From the NCBI GenBank assembly GCA_020851035.1, contig JADZDM010000023.1:124001-188000 (forward strand): a DNA stretch of 64,000 bases, in the 5' to 3' direction. The notes under the pieces were generated by a model, which saw only the letters and a program-made list of their open reading frames with translations, ran no database searches and had not been told where the DNA came from. The stretch is from Gemmatimonadaceae bacterium (lineage in GTDB: Bacteria > Gemmatimonadota > Gemmatimonadetes > Gemmatimonadales > Gemmatimonadaceae). The translations under genes and the position numbers were made by a program. Positions 33,218-42,394 of this stretch are shown one piece after another (the first letter of the stretch is position 1; the number at the start of each line of letters is the position of its first letter).

Positions 33218-34156
33218 TCAGGCCACGGTGATCCTGCGCACGGCGTCGCGGATCACCAGCGATCGCGCCGCCGCATCCAGCGTCGCCTCCGCACCGAGCG
33301 GCAACGTCCACTGATCGGCAATATGGCCGATCGGGAGGTTCGCCAGACAGGGGACCTGCAACCGGTCGGCGAGTTCGGACACCAACGCGCCGATCGACGT
33401 GGCCCCGGGATGCTCATCCTCCGGCACCTGCGTGAACTGGCCCACCGCCAACCCCACACACCCGCGGAAGGCCCCCGCCTGCTCGAGTTGCCGCAACTGC
33501 CGGTCGACACGATACGCCGCCTCGTTCACGTCCTCGAGCACGAGGATCGCGCCCGCCCCACGCACCGCATCCGGCGTCCCGCACAACGCCGCCAGCAACG
33601 CGAGGTTCCCCCCGGCCAGGCGCCCGGTCACGACCCCCTCACGCACGACCGCAGCATCCTCCCACACACCACACGGCTCCGCCGACCCGCTCACGGCAGC
33701 GTGCAGCGACGCCGCGCTCAGCGCCGGCAACGGCGCGCGCCCCGTGTGCCCGTGGAACGTCACCACCCCGGCACGCGCCGCGATCGCACAGTGCAGCGCC
33801 GTCACGTCCGAATACCCGATCACCGCCCGCGGTCGCCGCATGAACGCCTCCAGCGACAGCGCCGGCACGATCCGCGTCAGCCCGAACCCGCCACGCACCA
33901 GCCACACGGCGTCGATCGCCGGGTCGTCGAGTGCCCACTGCACATCCGACAGCCGCTCGGCATCGCTCCCGGCAAGGTATCCGCGCCGACCGAGCACGTG
34001 CCGGCCGCGCACGGGCTCCCACCCGAAACCACGCACGCTCGCCTCCGCGATCGCCACGTCGGACTCCCCCCGCAACGGCCCCGACCCGCACACCAGCGCC
34101 ACCCGCGCCCCCGACGACAACACCGCCGGCCAGGATGATTTCGATGAGATCTGCAT
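33218..34156 (-). CDS. LD-carboxypeptidase (S66/MccF-like)
   Basis: This 312-aa peptidase fits family S66: VALVCGSGPL at the N terminus, WLVRGGFGLTRIV (~residues 85-97), the nucleophile Ser in VIGYSDVTALH (~114), and Glu/His in the C-terminal domain (LVLEDVNEAAYRVDR and NLPIGHIADQWTLPLG). S66 enzymes recycle peptidoglycan tetrapeptides or inactivate microcin C-like toxins. It is divergent from the methylase-helicase pair with only 45 bp between starts. Codons on this strand end largely in G. Confidence 0.9.
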   Translation of the reverse strand: MQISSKSSWPAVLSSGARVALVCGSGPLRGESDVAIAEASVRGFGWEPVRGRHVLGRRGYLAGSDAERLSDVQWALDDPAIDAVWLVRGGFGLTRIVPALSLEAFMRRPRAVIGYSDVTALHCAIAARAGVVTFHGHTGRAPLPALSAASLHAAVSGSAEPCGVWEDAAVVREGVVTGRLAGGNLALLAALCGTPDAVRGAGAILVLEDVNEAAYRVDRQLRQLEQAGAFRGCVGLAVGQFTQVPEDEHPGATSIGALVSELADRLQVPCLANLPIGHIADQWTLPLGAEATLDAAARSLVIRDAVRRITVA

Positions 34157-34201
34157 GAACGGGATGGTAAGGCTTCGCACGCCCCACGCTACCGTGGCGA
34201 C

Positions 34202-37200
34202 ATGCTCTCCACACGCACCGCCCACCTCCTCCTCGCACAAGCCACATCCCGCACGGGACTGGTCGCCCTCGCCCGCGCACTGGGCTTCCACGCCCCACCC
34301 CAGCCACTCGGCAGCCGACCGATGCGCGCCATGCGCATCGACCGCTTCGACGGCGCCGCACTCACGCGCATCACCCGCGATGCACACGCCGCCGTCCTCA
34401 TCGCCGACCACATCCCGCAGGAACACTGGCGCGAGACACTGCACGACATCATCACCCACCTCGACCGCCTCACCGACCCGCGACGCTGGCTCGTCATCCT
34501 CCACTGCCGCGACGACGGCCCACTCGCCATCGCCTGCTGGCTCAGCTCCGCCCGCGGCCCCCGGCTCGCCGTCCTGCACACCACGCCGCCACGCATTCTC
34601 GACTCCGATGCGCAGACCGTCGCCGCACTCGCCACCGCCTGGCACCCGGACCCGACGCTCACCTGCCTCCGCTGGCACGAACTGCTCGGCAGGCACGCCA
34701 TCGGACGCCGGTTCTTCCGCGCACTCGACACCCATGTCTCCGACATCGCCGCCGCCTGGCCCGCGCGCGTCCACGACGACGACCGCCGCACCCTCGCACT
34801 CATCCACGTCGCACGGCTCCTCTTCCTCAAGTTCCTCGAGACGAAGGGCTGGCTCGATGACGACCGCAACTTCCTCGCACGCCACGCCGAACACATCCTC
34901 GAACACCACGGCAGGCTGTGGCCGCAGCTCCTCGCCCCGCTGACCTTCGGCACCCTCAACACGCCGCGTCGCAACCGCGCCCCCGCCGCCCGCGCGTTCG
35001 GACGCATCCCGTTCCTCAACGGCGGCCTCTTCGCCACCTCCACCACCGAACGCCGCGCCCGACACCCCGCCCTGCACGACGAGCAGCTCGCACCGCTCCT
35101 CCTCGACACCCTCGCCCGCTTCCGGTTCACCGCCCGCGAGGACGCACGCACCTGGTCGGAAGCCGCCGTCGATCCCGACCTCCTAGGCCGGACCTTCGAG
35201 GCGCTCATGGACGCCACCGTCCGCCGCGGCACCGGCACCTTCTACACCCCCGCAGCGCTGGTCTCGACCCTCGTCGACGATGCGCTCGAACACGCGATCC
35301 CCCTGCCACGCCCCCTCGTCCGCGCCGCACTCGACGGCGCACCGCTCGCCAGCGCCGACGCCTCGCGCATCCGCCACCACGCAGAACGCCTCCGCACCCT
35401 CGACCCCGCCTGCGGCTCCGGCGCACTCCTCGTCGCCACCCTCGAGCGCCTCGCCTCCCTCCGGCAATCACTCGGCGATCCGCGCAGCATCGCCGAACTG
35501 CGGCGCGAGACCCTCACTCACTCCATCTTCGGCGTCGACATCGCCCCGATGGCCGTCTGGCTCTGCGAACTGCGCCTCTGGCTCTCCGTCGTCATCGACG
35601 ACGACACCACCGACCCCCTCGCCATCACCCCTCTCCCCAACCTCGATCACCACATCCGCATCGGCGACTCACTCGGCGTGCACGCCTTCGATGACGCCGG
35701 CCGATTCGCGCAGTCCGCACGCCTCGCCAAGCTCCGCGAGCACTACGCCCGAAGCTCCGGCACCCGGAAGCGCACGCTCGCCACCCGGATCGATGCCGCA
35801 GAACGCGACAGCGCACGCGACATCGCCCTGCGCGCGTCCCGGGCACTCCGGCAGGAACGGGCCGACCTCCTGCACCTCGCACGCGGACACACCCTCTTCG
35901 GCGCCCGCCACGGCCTCTCGGCCACACAACGACGACGGCTCGCGACACTCCGCGAACTCCTCGCACAACACCGACGCACCATCCGGCGCCTCGACGACGG
36001 TGCCACTGCCGACTTCGACTTCCGGACCCACTTCGGCGACGCCGCCGCCGCGGGCGGCTTCGACCTCGTCATCGGCAACCCACCCTGGGTGCGGTCACAC
36101 CACATGGACCACGACACCAGGCACCGGCTCCGCTCACGATTCGCCGCGGTGATGCGACACACCAACGCCGGCACCCCCTTCGGTGTGCAGGCCGACATCG
36201 CCATCCCGTTCACCCACCGCGCACTCGACCTCACACGCCCCGGCGGCATCCTCGCCTTCCTCCTCCCCGCCAAGCACTGGCGCTCCGTCGCCGGCGGCGC
36301 CCTCCGCCACCACCTGCTCCACCACGCACAACCCCTCCACCTCCGAGACCAGTCCCACGACAACGGAGGCTTCTCCGCCGCCGTCTACCCATCCACGATC
36401 GTCATGCGCCGCAACCACCCGCAGGATGCCGACACGGCACCCCCCGGCGCCCCGGTGACCTGCCACACCACCGACGCCGCCGGCACCGCGCACGCGTTCC
36501 ACATCGCCACCAGTCACCTCCCCGCCGCCACACTCCCCGGTGCCCCATGGCGCATCGTCCCCGATGACGTCCGCACCGCCGCCGACACCCTCCACCACGC
36601 CGGCAGCCGCTGGACCGACTCGCGCCTCCCACCCCCCGCACTCGGCATCAAGACCGGCTGCAACGACGCCTTCCTCGTCGGTCTCACCGACGTGCCCACG
36701 TCACTCCGCGCCTGGGTGCGCCCCGCACTCCGTGGCGACCAGGTGCGCGCCTGGCACGCCGCCGACTGCACCACCGGCATCGTCGTCCCCACCGACAGCG
36801 ACGGCCGCACCCTCACACGCCTCACCGCCCCACTGACTCGGCACTTCACCCCACACCAGCGCGCCCTCCTCGCCCGCACCGACCTCCGCCCCCGCGAACC
36901 GTGGTGGTCGCTCTTCCGCACCGACCTGCTCGCCCCCACCGGCTGGCGCGTCATCTGGGCCGACATCGGTCGCTCCCTTCGCGCCACGATCCTCCCGCCA
37001 CACGCCGCCGCCGTCCCACTCAACTCGTGCTACGGCGTGCGACTGCACGACCCCGTCGATGCACACACCCTCGCCACCCTCCTCAACGCCCCCTCCACGA
37101 CCGCATGGCTGTCGCTCGTGGCAGAACCCGCGCGCGGTGGATACCACCGCTTCATGGGATGGACCGTCCTCGCCCTCCCCCTCCCCCCATGGGAGCGCGC

Positions 37201-37381
37201 CCGCGAACTGCTCGCCCCACTCGGCGCACGCGCACGACGCGGCGAGCCCGTGAACGTGGAGACACTCCACACCCGCACGCTCGACGCCTACGGCCTGCGC
37301 CACCGCGACCTCGCCCCCCTCATGCGCTGGACCTCCGACGCACTTCGCGCTGAACGCACCAGCCGGTCCCGCGCCTCATGA
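34202..37381 (+). CDS. Eco57I-type DNA adenine methyltransferase, possible restriction/defence component
   Basis: This 1059-aa protein shows the Eco57I/PglX N6-adenine methylase layout. Residues ~195-275 hold the helical family segment ending IPFLNGGLFATS. RRGTGTFYTPAALV at ~340 precedes motif I DPACGSG (~401-407). IFGVDIAPMAVWLCELRLWL follows, and motif IV NPPW is at 626-629. A C-terminal target-recognition-like region includes LGIKTGCNDAFLV (~815). The first ~170 residues are an unassigned domain. I see no nuclease motif that I can name. The gene overlaps the helicase as ATGA, so both are made together. BREX (PglX) and DISARM also pair methylases and helicases, but their other genes are missing. 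Codons end overwhelmingly in C. Confidence 0.85.
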   Translation: MLSTRTAHLLLAQATSRTGLVALARALGFHAPPQPLGSRPMRAMRIDRFDGAALTRITRDAHAAVLIADHIPQEHWRETLHDIITHLDRLTDPRRWLVILHCRDDGPLAIACWLSSARGPRLAVLHTTPPRILDSDAQTVAALATAWHPDPTLTCLRWHELLGRHAIGRRFFRALDTHVSDIAAAWPARVHDDDRRTLALIHVARLLFLKFLETKGWLDDDRNFLARHAEHILEHHGRLWPQLLAPLTFGTLNTPRRNRAPAARAFGRIPFLNGGLFATSTTERRARHPALHDEQLAPLLLDTLARFRFTAREDARTWSEAAVDPDLLGRTFEALMDATVRRGTGTFYTPAALVSTLVDDALEHAIPLPRPLVRAALDGAPLASADASRIRHHAERLRTLDPACGSGALLVATLERLASLRQSLGDPRSIAELRRETLTHSIFGVDIAPMAVWLCELRLWLSVVIDDDTTDPLAITPLPNLDHHIRIGDSLGVHAFDDAGRFAQSARLAKLREHYARSSGTRKRTLATRIDAAERDSARDIALRASRALRQERADLLHLARGHTLFGARHGLSATQRRRLATLRELLAQHRRTIRRLDDGATADFDFRTHFGDAAAAGGFDLVIGNPPWVRSHHMDHDTRHRLRSRFAAVMRHTNAGTPFGVQADIAIPFTHRALDLTRPGGILAFLLPAKHWRSVAGGALRHHLLHHAQPLHLRDQSHDNGGFSAAVYPSTIVMRRNHPQDADTAPPGAPVTCHTTDAAGTAHAFHIATSHLPAATLPGAPWRIVPDDVRTAADTLHHAGSRWTDSRLPPPALGIKTGCNDAFLVGLTDVPTSLRAWVRPALRGDQVRAWHAADCTTGIVVPTDSDGRTLTRLTAPLTRHFTPHQRALLARTDLRPREPWWSLFRTDLLAPTGWRVIWADIGRSLRATILPPHAAAVPLNSCYGVRLHDPVDAHTLATLLNAPSTTAWLSLVAEPARGGYHRFMGWTVLALPLPPWERARELLAPLGARARRGEPVNVETLHTRTLDAYGLRHRDLAPLMRWTSDALRAERTSRSRAS

Positions 37382-39537
37382 ACACGCAAGCAGCCAACAC
37401 GCACGACATCGTCACGCGACTCGCCCGCGCCGCCCTCCACGCACGCGCCCTCCACTGCGACGCGCCCGCGACTCGACTCGGCTCCATCAGCCTCCTGCCA
37501 CACCAGGACGCCGCCGTTCACTGGCTGCACACCCGCCTCACCCGGCACGGCGGCGCCCTCCTCGCCGATCCCCCCGGACTCGGCAAGACCTTCGTTGCCC
37601 TCGCCGTGGCGGCCCGCATGCACATCAGGCCCCTCGTGATCGCGCTGGCGGCGCTGCGCGATCACTGGCGCGAGGCCGCCCGACGCTGCGACGTCGCGAT
37701 CGACTTCGTGAGCACCGAGCAACTCAGCGCACCCGCCGAGCCGCGCCACGGCGCACGCGCGCTCGTCATCATCGACGAGGCGCACCACCTGCGCACCCCC
37801 GCCACGCGCCGGCACCACCGCACCGCCGCACTCTGCCGCGATGCGCAGGTCCTGCTGCTCAGCGCAACGCCCATCCATAACCACAGCCACGACCTCGCCC
37901 GGATCACCCGGCTCTTCCACCTTCCCGCCAGCGCACCGGTCGCCAGGCTCCTCCGCCAGCGCCTCACCCTGCGGCGCACCCTCGACGACATCCGCGCCGC
38001 TTGGCCCGATCCCCGCGTGCCCGTGTCCGTGCCCGTCGTCCGGCAGCGCGGAACCCTGGCACTCGCGACCCGGCCCAGCCGCGTGCCAGCCGCCGTGATG
38101 GCCCTGCCCGCCCTGCCACCGCGCGACCAGCAGAACGGCCATCCACTCGTCCAGCTCGGGCTCCTGCACGCCCTGCGTTCGAGCGATGCCGCCGCCCGCC
38201 AGCGCATCCGCCACCGCATCGCCGTCACGCTCGCCATCGAACTCGCCGCCGAAGCCGGCGTGACACCCTCGCACCTGCTGACGCGCGCCTTCCGCCCACT
38301 CCACGACGACATCCAGCTCGGCATGCCCCTCCTGCTGGGCGATGCGACGGGGCGAGCCGATGCCGAACTCGCCGCAGCCGCACGTGCGCAACGCGAGGCG
38401 CTCGAGGCCATGCTCCCGTTGCTCGACGCCGGCAGCGATGCGCACCGCGCCCGTGCACTCGGCCGCCTCGCCAGGTGGTCGCGCAGCCCCGTCGTCGCCT
38501 TCACCTGGAGCAGCGCCACCGCCCGCGCCCTGCACCACCTCCTCCGGGACCACGCCGGCATCGCACTCCTCACCGGCAGCACTGCGCGCATCGCCAGCGG
38601 CTCCATCTCGCGATCCGAGGTGCTGCGACGCCTCCTCCCCGACGCCCGCGGGCTCCAGGCTCCGCGACAGGACCGCGTCCGGCTGCTCATCACGACCGAC
38701 GTGATCAGCGAAGGCCTCTCGCTCAGCGGCGTCCGCACCATCATCCACCTCGACCTCCCGTGGACCATGGCCCGGATCCACCAGCGCACCGGGCGCGCAG
38801 CACGGATCGGCGCACCCGTCTCCGCAGTCGACGTCGCACACCTCCCCGCACCACTGCCCCGCACCACCTACGACACCATCGACCGGCTCCTCGCCCGCAA
38901 GGACCTCGCGATGCGTGTCATGCACACCGGTGCACACCACGGGGCCGGCGACGTGGCGGCGCTGCTGGCACCACTCGCCATGCGCGCACACTCCTGCGAC
39001 CAGGTGCGCCGTCGCTGGGGCACGCTGCAGCACGACAGCGTCGCCGCGCCCCTGATCGTCGCCATCGTCCGGCTCGACGATCGGCGCCTGCTGGTGGCCC
39101 TCGACGCGGATGACACGCCACGCCGGCCGACCGGCGACGACTGGCACATCCTGGCCCGCGCGTCACCACGCACGCACATGCCGGGCATGCGCCGCAGGCT
39201 GCGTGAGCGGTTGCAGCAGTATCTCGCGGATCGCGAAACCACCCTCCGCGTCACCCGCAACGATGACCGGCGATGGCAGGCACGGATCGCGGATGACGAG
39301 ATGGTGCTGCGTCGTCACGCCGGCGCTCGCGCAACCACCGCCGCCAGCGTGTCCGCCAGCCGGGCCGCAGCCATGCGCATCACACGCCCCGGTGAACTCG
39401 CGGCGCTGCGCGACCGCGTCACACCCGGATCCGTCGAGTTCACGGCGGACGCGTCGAGCCCCGGGCCGGGCGCGACAGGCGTGCGGATCGTGTGCGGCGT
39501 GGCGATCGTGCCGGCACCGCGGCCAGCCGGTCCGTGA
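37378..39537 (+). CDS. SNF2-type helicase coupled to the DNA methylase
   Basis: This 719-aa superfamily-2 ATPase has motif I PPGLGKTF (~residues 66-73), motif II DEAH (~132-135), motif III LLLSATPIHNHS, motif V TTDVISEGLSLSG and motif VI IHQRTGRAARIG (~463-474). This is the RapA/SNF2 pattern found in many defence loci. The region between the two RecA-like domains is Arg-rich; the C-terminal ~170 residues are unassigned. Nothing in it marks a nuclease. The start overlaps the methylase stop by four bases, strongly suggesting a two-protein complex that recognises and moves on DNA according to its methylation. Confidence 0.85.
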   Translation: MNTQAANTHDIVTRLARAALHARALHCDAPATRLGSISLLPHQDAAVHWLHTRLTRHGGALLADPPGLGKTFVALAVAARMHIRPLVIALAALRDHWREAARRCDVAIDFVSTEQLSAPAEPRHGARALVIIDEAHHLRTPATRRHHRTAALCRDAQVLLLSATPIHNHSHDLARITRLFHLPASAPVARLLRQRLTLRRTLDDIRAAWPDPRVPVSVPVVRQRGTLALATRPSRVPAAVMALPALPPRDQQNGHPLVQLGLLHALRSSDAAARQRIRHRIAVTLAIELAAEAGVTPSHLLTRAFRPLHDDIQLGMPLLLGDATGRADAELAAAARAQREALEAMLPLLDAGSDAHRARALGRLARWSRSPVVAFTWSSATARALHHLLRDHAGIALLTGSTARIASGSISRSEVLRRLLPDARGLQAPRQDRVRLLITTDVISEGLSLSGVRTIIHLDLPWTMARIHQRTGRAARIGAPVSAVDVAHLPAPLPRTTYDTIDRLLARKDLAMRVMHTGAHHGAGDVAALLAPLAMRAHSCDQVRRRWGTLQHDSVAAPLIVAIVRLDDRRLLVALDADDTPRRPTGDDWHILARASPRTHMPGMRRRLRERLQQYLADRETTLRVTRNDDRRWQARIADDEMVLRRHAGARATTAASVSASRAAAMRITRPGELAALRDRVTPGSVEFTADASSPGPGATGVRIVCGVAIVPAPRPAGP

Positions 39538-39550
39538 CGGCCGGTCCGGC

Positions 39551-39556
39551 TATATT
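39551..39556 (+). promoter_or_regulatory. -10 element TATATT for the HAD phosphatase gene
   Basis: TATATT ends 7 nt before the ATG at 39564, directly after the helicase stop. It predicts a leaderless mRNA independent of the helicase transcript. Confidence 0.55.
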
Positions 39557-39563
39557 GCCGGCG

Positions 39564-40256
39564 ATGACCAGCCACCCCGCACAGCCACCACGCCCCGTCC
39601 TGTTCGACCTCGATGGCACCCTCGCCGACACCATCCCGCTGCTGCTCGCGTCGATGCGGGCCGCGTACACCGAGATCGGTGGCCGGATTCCCGGCGACCG
39701 TGAATGGCTCCGGGGCATGGGCACGCCACTCCGCGCGCAGTTCATGCTCTTCGAGGACAACGACGTCGAGCGCGTCGAGGCGCTGATTGCCGTCTATCGC
39801 GACTTCCAGGTCAGCAACCTCGCCGCCTTCGTCACCGAGTACGCCGGCATCCGCGAGCTCATCGGCGCGCTGCAGTCGGCAGGCCATCCCATCGGCATCG
39901 CCACCGGCAAGGGTGACTGGATGGCGCGCATCACGCTCGAACACGTCGATCTCCTCACGCCGTTCGCGGTGATCATCGGCGCCGAGTCCACGGCGCGGCA
40001 CAAGCCCGATCCCGATCCGCTGCTGCTGGCGGCCGAGCGGCTGGGCGTGGCGGCGGCGGGCACGTTGTACATCGGCGATGCGCCGAACGACGTGCTGGCC
40101 GCGCGTGCCGCAGGGATGGTGGACGTGTGGGCCGCGTGGGGACCGTTTCCGCCGGCCGAGCTCGAGCCCTTCGCGCCCACACACACTGTGCAGTCACCGA
40201 TGGACATCCTGGCGCTCATTGCCGGGCTCGACGCCGTCACCGGCACTCCGGCCTAG
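39564..40256 (+). CDS. HAD-family phosphatase (phosphoglycolate phosphatase-like)
   Basis: This 230-aa hydrolase has motif I FDLDGTLADT (nucleophile Asp ~15), motif II IATGKG, motif III Lys in HKPDPDPLLLAAERLG, and motif IV YIGDAPNDVLAARAAG. The helical cap between motifs I and II is of the C1 type found in Gph, PpaX and beta-phosphoglucomutases. The substrate cannot be fixed from sequence. Confidence 0.9.
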   Translation: MTSHPAQPPRPVLFDLDGTLADTIPLLLASMRAAYTEIGGRIPGDREWLRGMGTPLRAQFMLFEDNDVERVEALIAVYRDFQVSNLAAFVTEYAGIRELIGALQSAGHPIGIATGKGDWMARITLEHVDLLTPFAVIIGAESTARHKPDPDPLLLAAERLGVAAAGTLYIGDAPNDVLAARAAGMVDVWAAWGPFPPAELEPFAPTHTVQSPMDILALIAGLDAVTGTPA

Positions 40257-40311
40257 AAACCGCGGCCCCCGTGCCGCCGTACACTTCCACAGACCCGAGC
40301 CCGGAGCCGTC

Positions 40312-41112
40312 ATGCAGCAGAAGGAGAAGCGCGTCGTGCTGGCAGTGTGCGCCGCCGCACTGGCCGGATGCGTGCAGCAGAAGCCGACACCGGAGTCCTT
40401 TGCATGGACTGGACCGGTGGCGTCAGGCGCATGGCTGCGCATCCGGAACGTGAACGGGGATTTCGACGTGCGGCAGGCCGAGGGCGACAGCGCCGGGATC
40501 CGCTTCGAGATCGAGCGGTCGAGCCAGTTCGCCCCCGAGGCGCGGGTCACCGTGGTGAAGGTTGGCGACGACATCATCGCCTGTGTCCTCTATGGCGGCC
40601 GCGGCGAGTGCGGCGCGGAGGCGTATGACGGTGGCGGCTCGTCCACGTACCGTCGCATCCCGTTCCTCAACGGCAGCACCAGTGCCCGCGGCACCATCCT
40701 CGTGCCACGCGGCGTGCGCGTCGAGGTGCAGTCCACGAATGGGGACGTCGACGTCGCCACGGTCGGGAGCGACGTCGCGGTGACCACCGTGAACGGGGAC
40801 GTCGACGTCCACGGCTCGCGTGCGTCGGTGAAGGTCCGGACCACCAATGGCGACGTCGCCATCGGCGCCGAATCGGTCGACGGCGAGTTGCAGGTGCAGA
40901 CCACCAATGGCGACGTGGAGCTCGACCTGCCGGCCGGGCTCAACGCAGCGCTCGCCATGACCACCGTGAACGGCGGCCTGAACCTCGACGTCCCGGCGAC
41001 GGTCACGTCGCGGTCCCCGAAGTCCATCCTCGCGAACATCGGCACGGGCGGCACCACGATCCGGCTGCAGACCACCAACGGCGACATCAGCCTCCGGCCG
41101 CGGACGCCCTGA
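40312..41112 (+). CDS. DUF4097-like lipoprotein with NGDV repeats
   Basis: This 266-aa protein has a lipobox-like LAGC at ~residue 19. The body is a series of ~20-residue repeats built around TNGDV or VNGDV (RNVNGDFDV, QSTNGDVDVATV, TTVNGDVDVHG, RTTNGDVAIG, QTTNGDVELD, QTTNGDISL). That pattern suggests a right-handed beta-solenoid like DUF4097 adhesin-type domains. Its function is unknown. GGAG about 7 nt before the ATG acts as the ribosome site. Confidence 0.8.
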   Translation: MQQKEKRVVLAVCAAALAGCVQQKPTPESFAWTGPVASGAWLRIRNVNGDFDVRQAEGDSAGIRFEIERSSQFAPEARVTVVKVGDDIIACVLYGGRGECGAEAYDGGGSSTYRRIPFLNGSTSARGTILVPRGVRVEVQSTNGDVDVATVGSDVAVTTVNGDVDVHGSRASVKVRTTNGDVAIGAESVDGELQVQTTNGDVELDLPAGLNAALAMTTVNGGLNLDVPATVTSRSPKSILANIGTGGTTIRLQTTNGDISLRPRTP

Positions 41113-41116
41113 GGCG

Positions 41117-41130
41117 GGCGCCCGGGCGCC
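41117..41130. repeat. Perfect 14-bp palindrome between convergent genes
   Basis: GGCGCCCGGGCGCC lies between the ends of the DUF4097-like and dehydratase genes. It may help termination of both; there is no T-run. Confidence 0.4.
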
Positions 41131-41133
41131 GGC

Positions 41134-41424
41134 CTACTCCCCGCCGAGCGTCTCGATCACCCCGGCGAGGTCCACGTCCTGCTGCGTCAGCCCGCCGGAA
41201 TCGTGCGTGGAGAGTGCGATCGTGACCTTCGTGTAGCGGATGTCGATGTCGGGGTGATGCTGCGCCGCCTCCGCGGCATCGGCGATACGGGTCACGAACG
41301 CGATCGCCGCCGGGAAGCTCGGCAGTGAGAACACCTTCGACATCACGCCGGAGCGCTTGCTCCAGCCTGGAAGCCGGCCGAGTGCACGCTGGAGTTCGAT
41401 GTCGGAGAGGAGGGGCGCTGACAT
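41134..41424 (-). CDS. phhB: 4a-hydroxytetrahydrobiopterin dehydratase
   Basis: This 96-aa protein has the pterin-4a-carbinolamine dehydratase pattern: LQRALGRLPGWSKRSG, FVTRIADAAEAAQHHPDIDI with the catalytic HHP, and LSTHDSGGLTQQDVDLA. It regenerates tetrahydrobiopterin after aromatic amino acid hydroxylation, or acts as a general pterin-handling enzyme. No phenylalanine hydroxylase gene is adjacent. Confidence 0.93.
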   Translation of the reverse strand: MSAPLLSDIELQRALGRLPGWSKRSGVMSKVFSLPSFPAAIAFVTRIADAAEAAQHHPDIDIRYTKVTIALSTHDSGGLTQQDVDLAGVIETLGGE

Positions 41425-41560
41425 TGCAGGAGGCTCGGGACGGGGAAGGCTCGAGTCACCCGTGGCACGCACCGGATGACCATGCCCTGATCCTCGTTCC
41501 CGCAGCCCGCGCGCACAAGGGCACGCGGCGGACCGCCGCCGGCGCGGGATCGTCCGCCCG

Positions 41561-42067
41561 TCAGCCCGCCTTGGTGTCCGCCGTCGGCCCGTAGACATCC
41601 GGCACCGGCACGTCGAGCAGCCGGAGATAGACCGTGAGCTGGCCGCGATGATGGATCATGTGATTCAGCACCGATGTGCGGAGCACCGCGATCCGCGGCA
41701 TCGTGAAGATCGTGACCGGGCCGGTCTTGAGCGACCAGGGCGCGTGCATCTGCTCATCCGTCATCCCGGCCAGCGCCGCGCGGAAGGTCGCAACGCCGCT
41801 GTCGAAGGCGGCCAGCAGTGCCTCGGTGGTGCTGAACGCGGGCCGCGAATCGGCGCCACCCGATCCGGCGAGGTCGAGTTCGGGCTGCGTCAGGGTCATC
41901 AGCCCCCAGTGCGGGAAGTTGCCGATGTGCATGGCGAGCCCCGCCAGGGCGAAGGACTTCGGGTGCGGCTTCCACTCCGCCTGCCCGGCGGGAACGACGG
42001 CCAGCACGCGCCTGGTGGCGGCCATCTCCATGTCGAACTCGGGAAGGAACGACGCTGCGATGCTCAT
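41561..42067 (-). CDS. DinB-family protein
   Basis: This 168-aa four-helix protein has the DinB metal-binding pattern: a His in LAMHIGNFPHW (~residues 46-54) and two in NHMIHHRGQLTVYLRLL (~134-150). DinB/YfiT-like proteins include bacillithiol- or mycothiol-dependent transferases; the substrate here is unknown. The ATG at 42067 is chosen over a Met further upstream. Confidence 0.88.
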   Translation of the reverse strand: MSIAASFLPEFDMEMAATRRVLAVVPAGQAEWKPHPKSFALAGLAMHIGNFPHWGLMTLTQPELDLAGSGGADSRPAFSTTEALLAAFDSGVATFRAALAGMTDEQMHAPWSLKTGPVTIFTMPRIAVLRTSVLNHMIHHRGQLTVYLRLLDVPVPDVYGPTADTKAG

Positions 42068-42394
42068 GGTCTGGATGGTGAAGCGTGAGGGGAGTTGATC
42101 GTGCCGGTGCATCGACGGCGGAAACTGCGCCCGGGACCCATGCGCCGCCATCGGCCGTTCCCCGTCAGCCGCGCCCGGCACTCACCCGTCGGCCGGCGCT
42201 CCCATGCGCTGCATGGGCCCGTGTGATGTCCCACACGTGCGTGACAGCGGAAGTCGCCAGGGTTTCCGTGGCCCGGCACGGCAGAAACCGGAGCCGTACC
42301 AGCGGTATTGCGAGGATTCTCAACGCCGCCAGCCGGGATGCCCCGACCGGCGACTGCTTCCGGAACTTCAACTACACGCCACTAGGCTTCCTCC
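42068..42394. other. Divergent intergenic region with two short hairpins
   Basis: No gene is visible. CCCATGC/GCATGGG at 42201-42217 (3-nt loop) and CGTGTG/CACACG at 42220-42237 are adjacent inverted repeats. They may be an operator for the DinB gene or the repair operon. A -10 element for the exonuclease gene is at the right end. Confidence 0.4.
42383..42388 (+). promoter_or_regulatory. -10 element TAGGCT for the repair operon
   Basis: TAGGCT ends 6 nt before the ATG at 42395, consistent with a leaderless message for exonuclease-ligase-helicase. Confidence 0.45.

Noticed and set aside
34202-34720. A PD-(D/E)XK or other nuclease domain in the first ~170 residues of the methylase
   Set aside because: No recognisable spacing of acidic and Lys residues in the expected strand context; left as an unassigned domain rather than claimed as a nuclease.
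34189-35238. Long minus-strand open frames antisense to the methylase gene (also the extension of the S66 frame to 35077)
   Set aside because: They are by-products of C-ending codons on the other strand; the translations are low-complexity Arg/Ala/Val/Gly and contain no family motif, whereas the plus strand shows full methylase motifs.
37288-39147. 619-aa minus-strand open frame antisense to the helicase
   Set aside because: No motif and a skewed composition; the helicase motifs on the plus strand explain the region fully.
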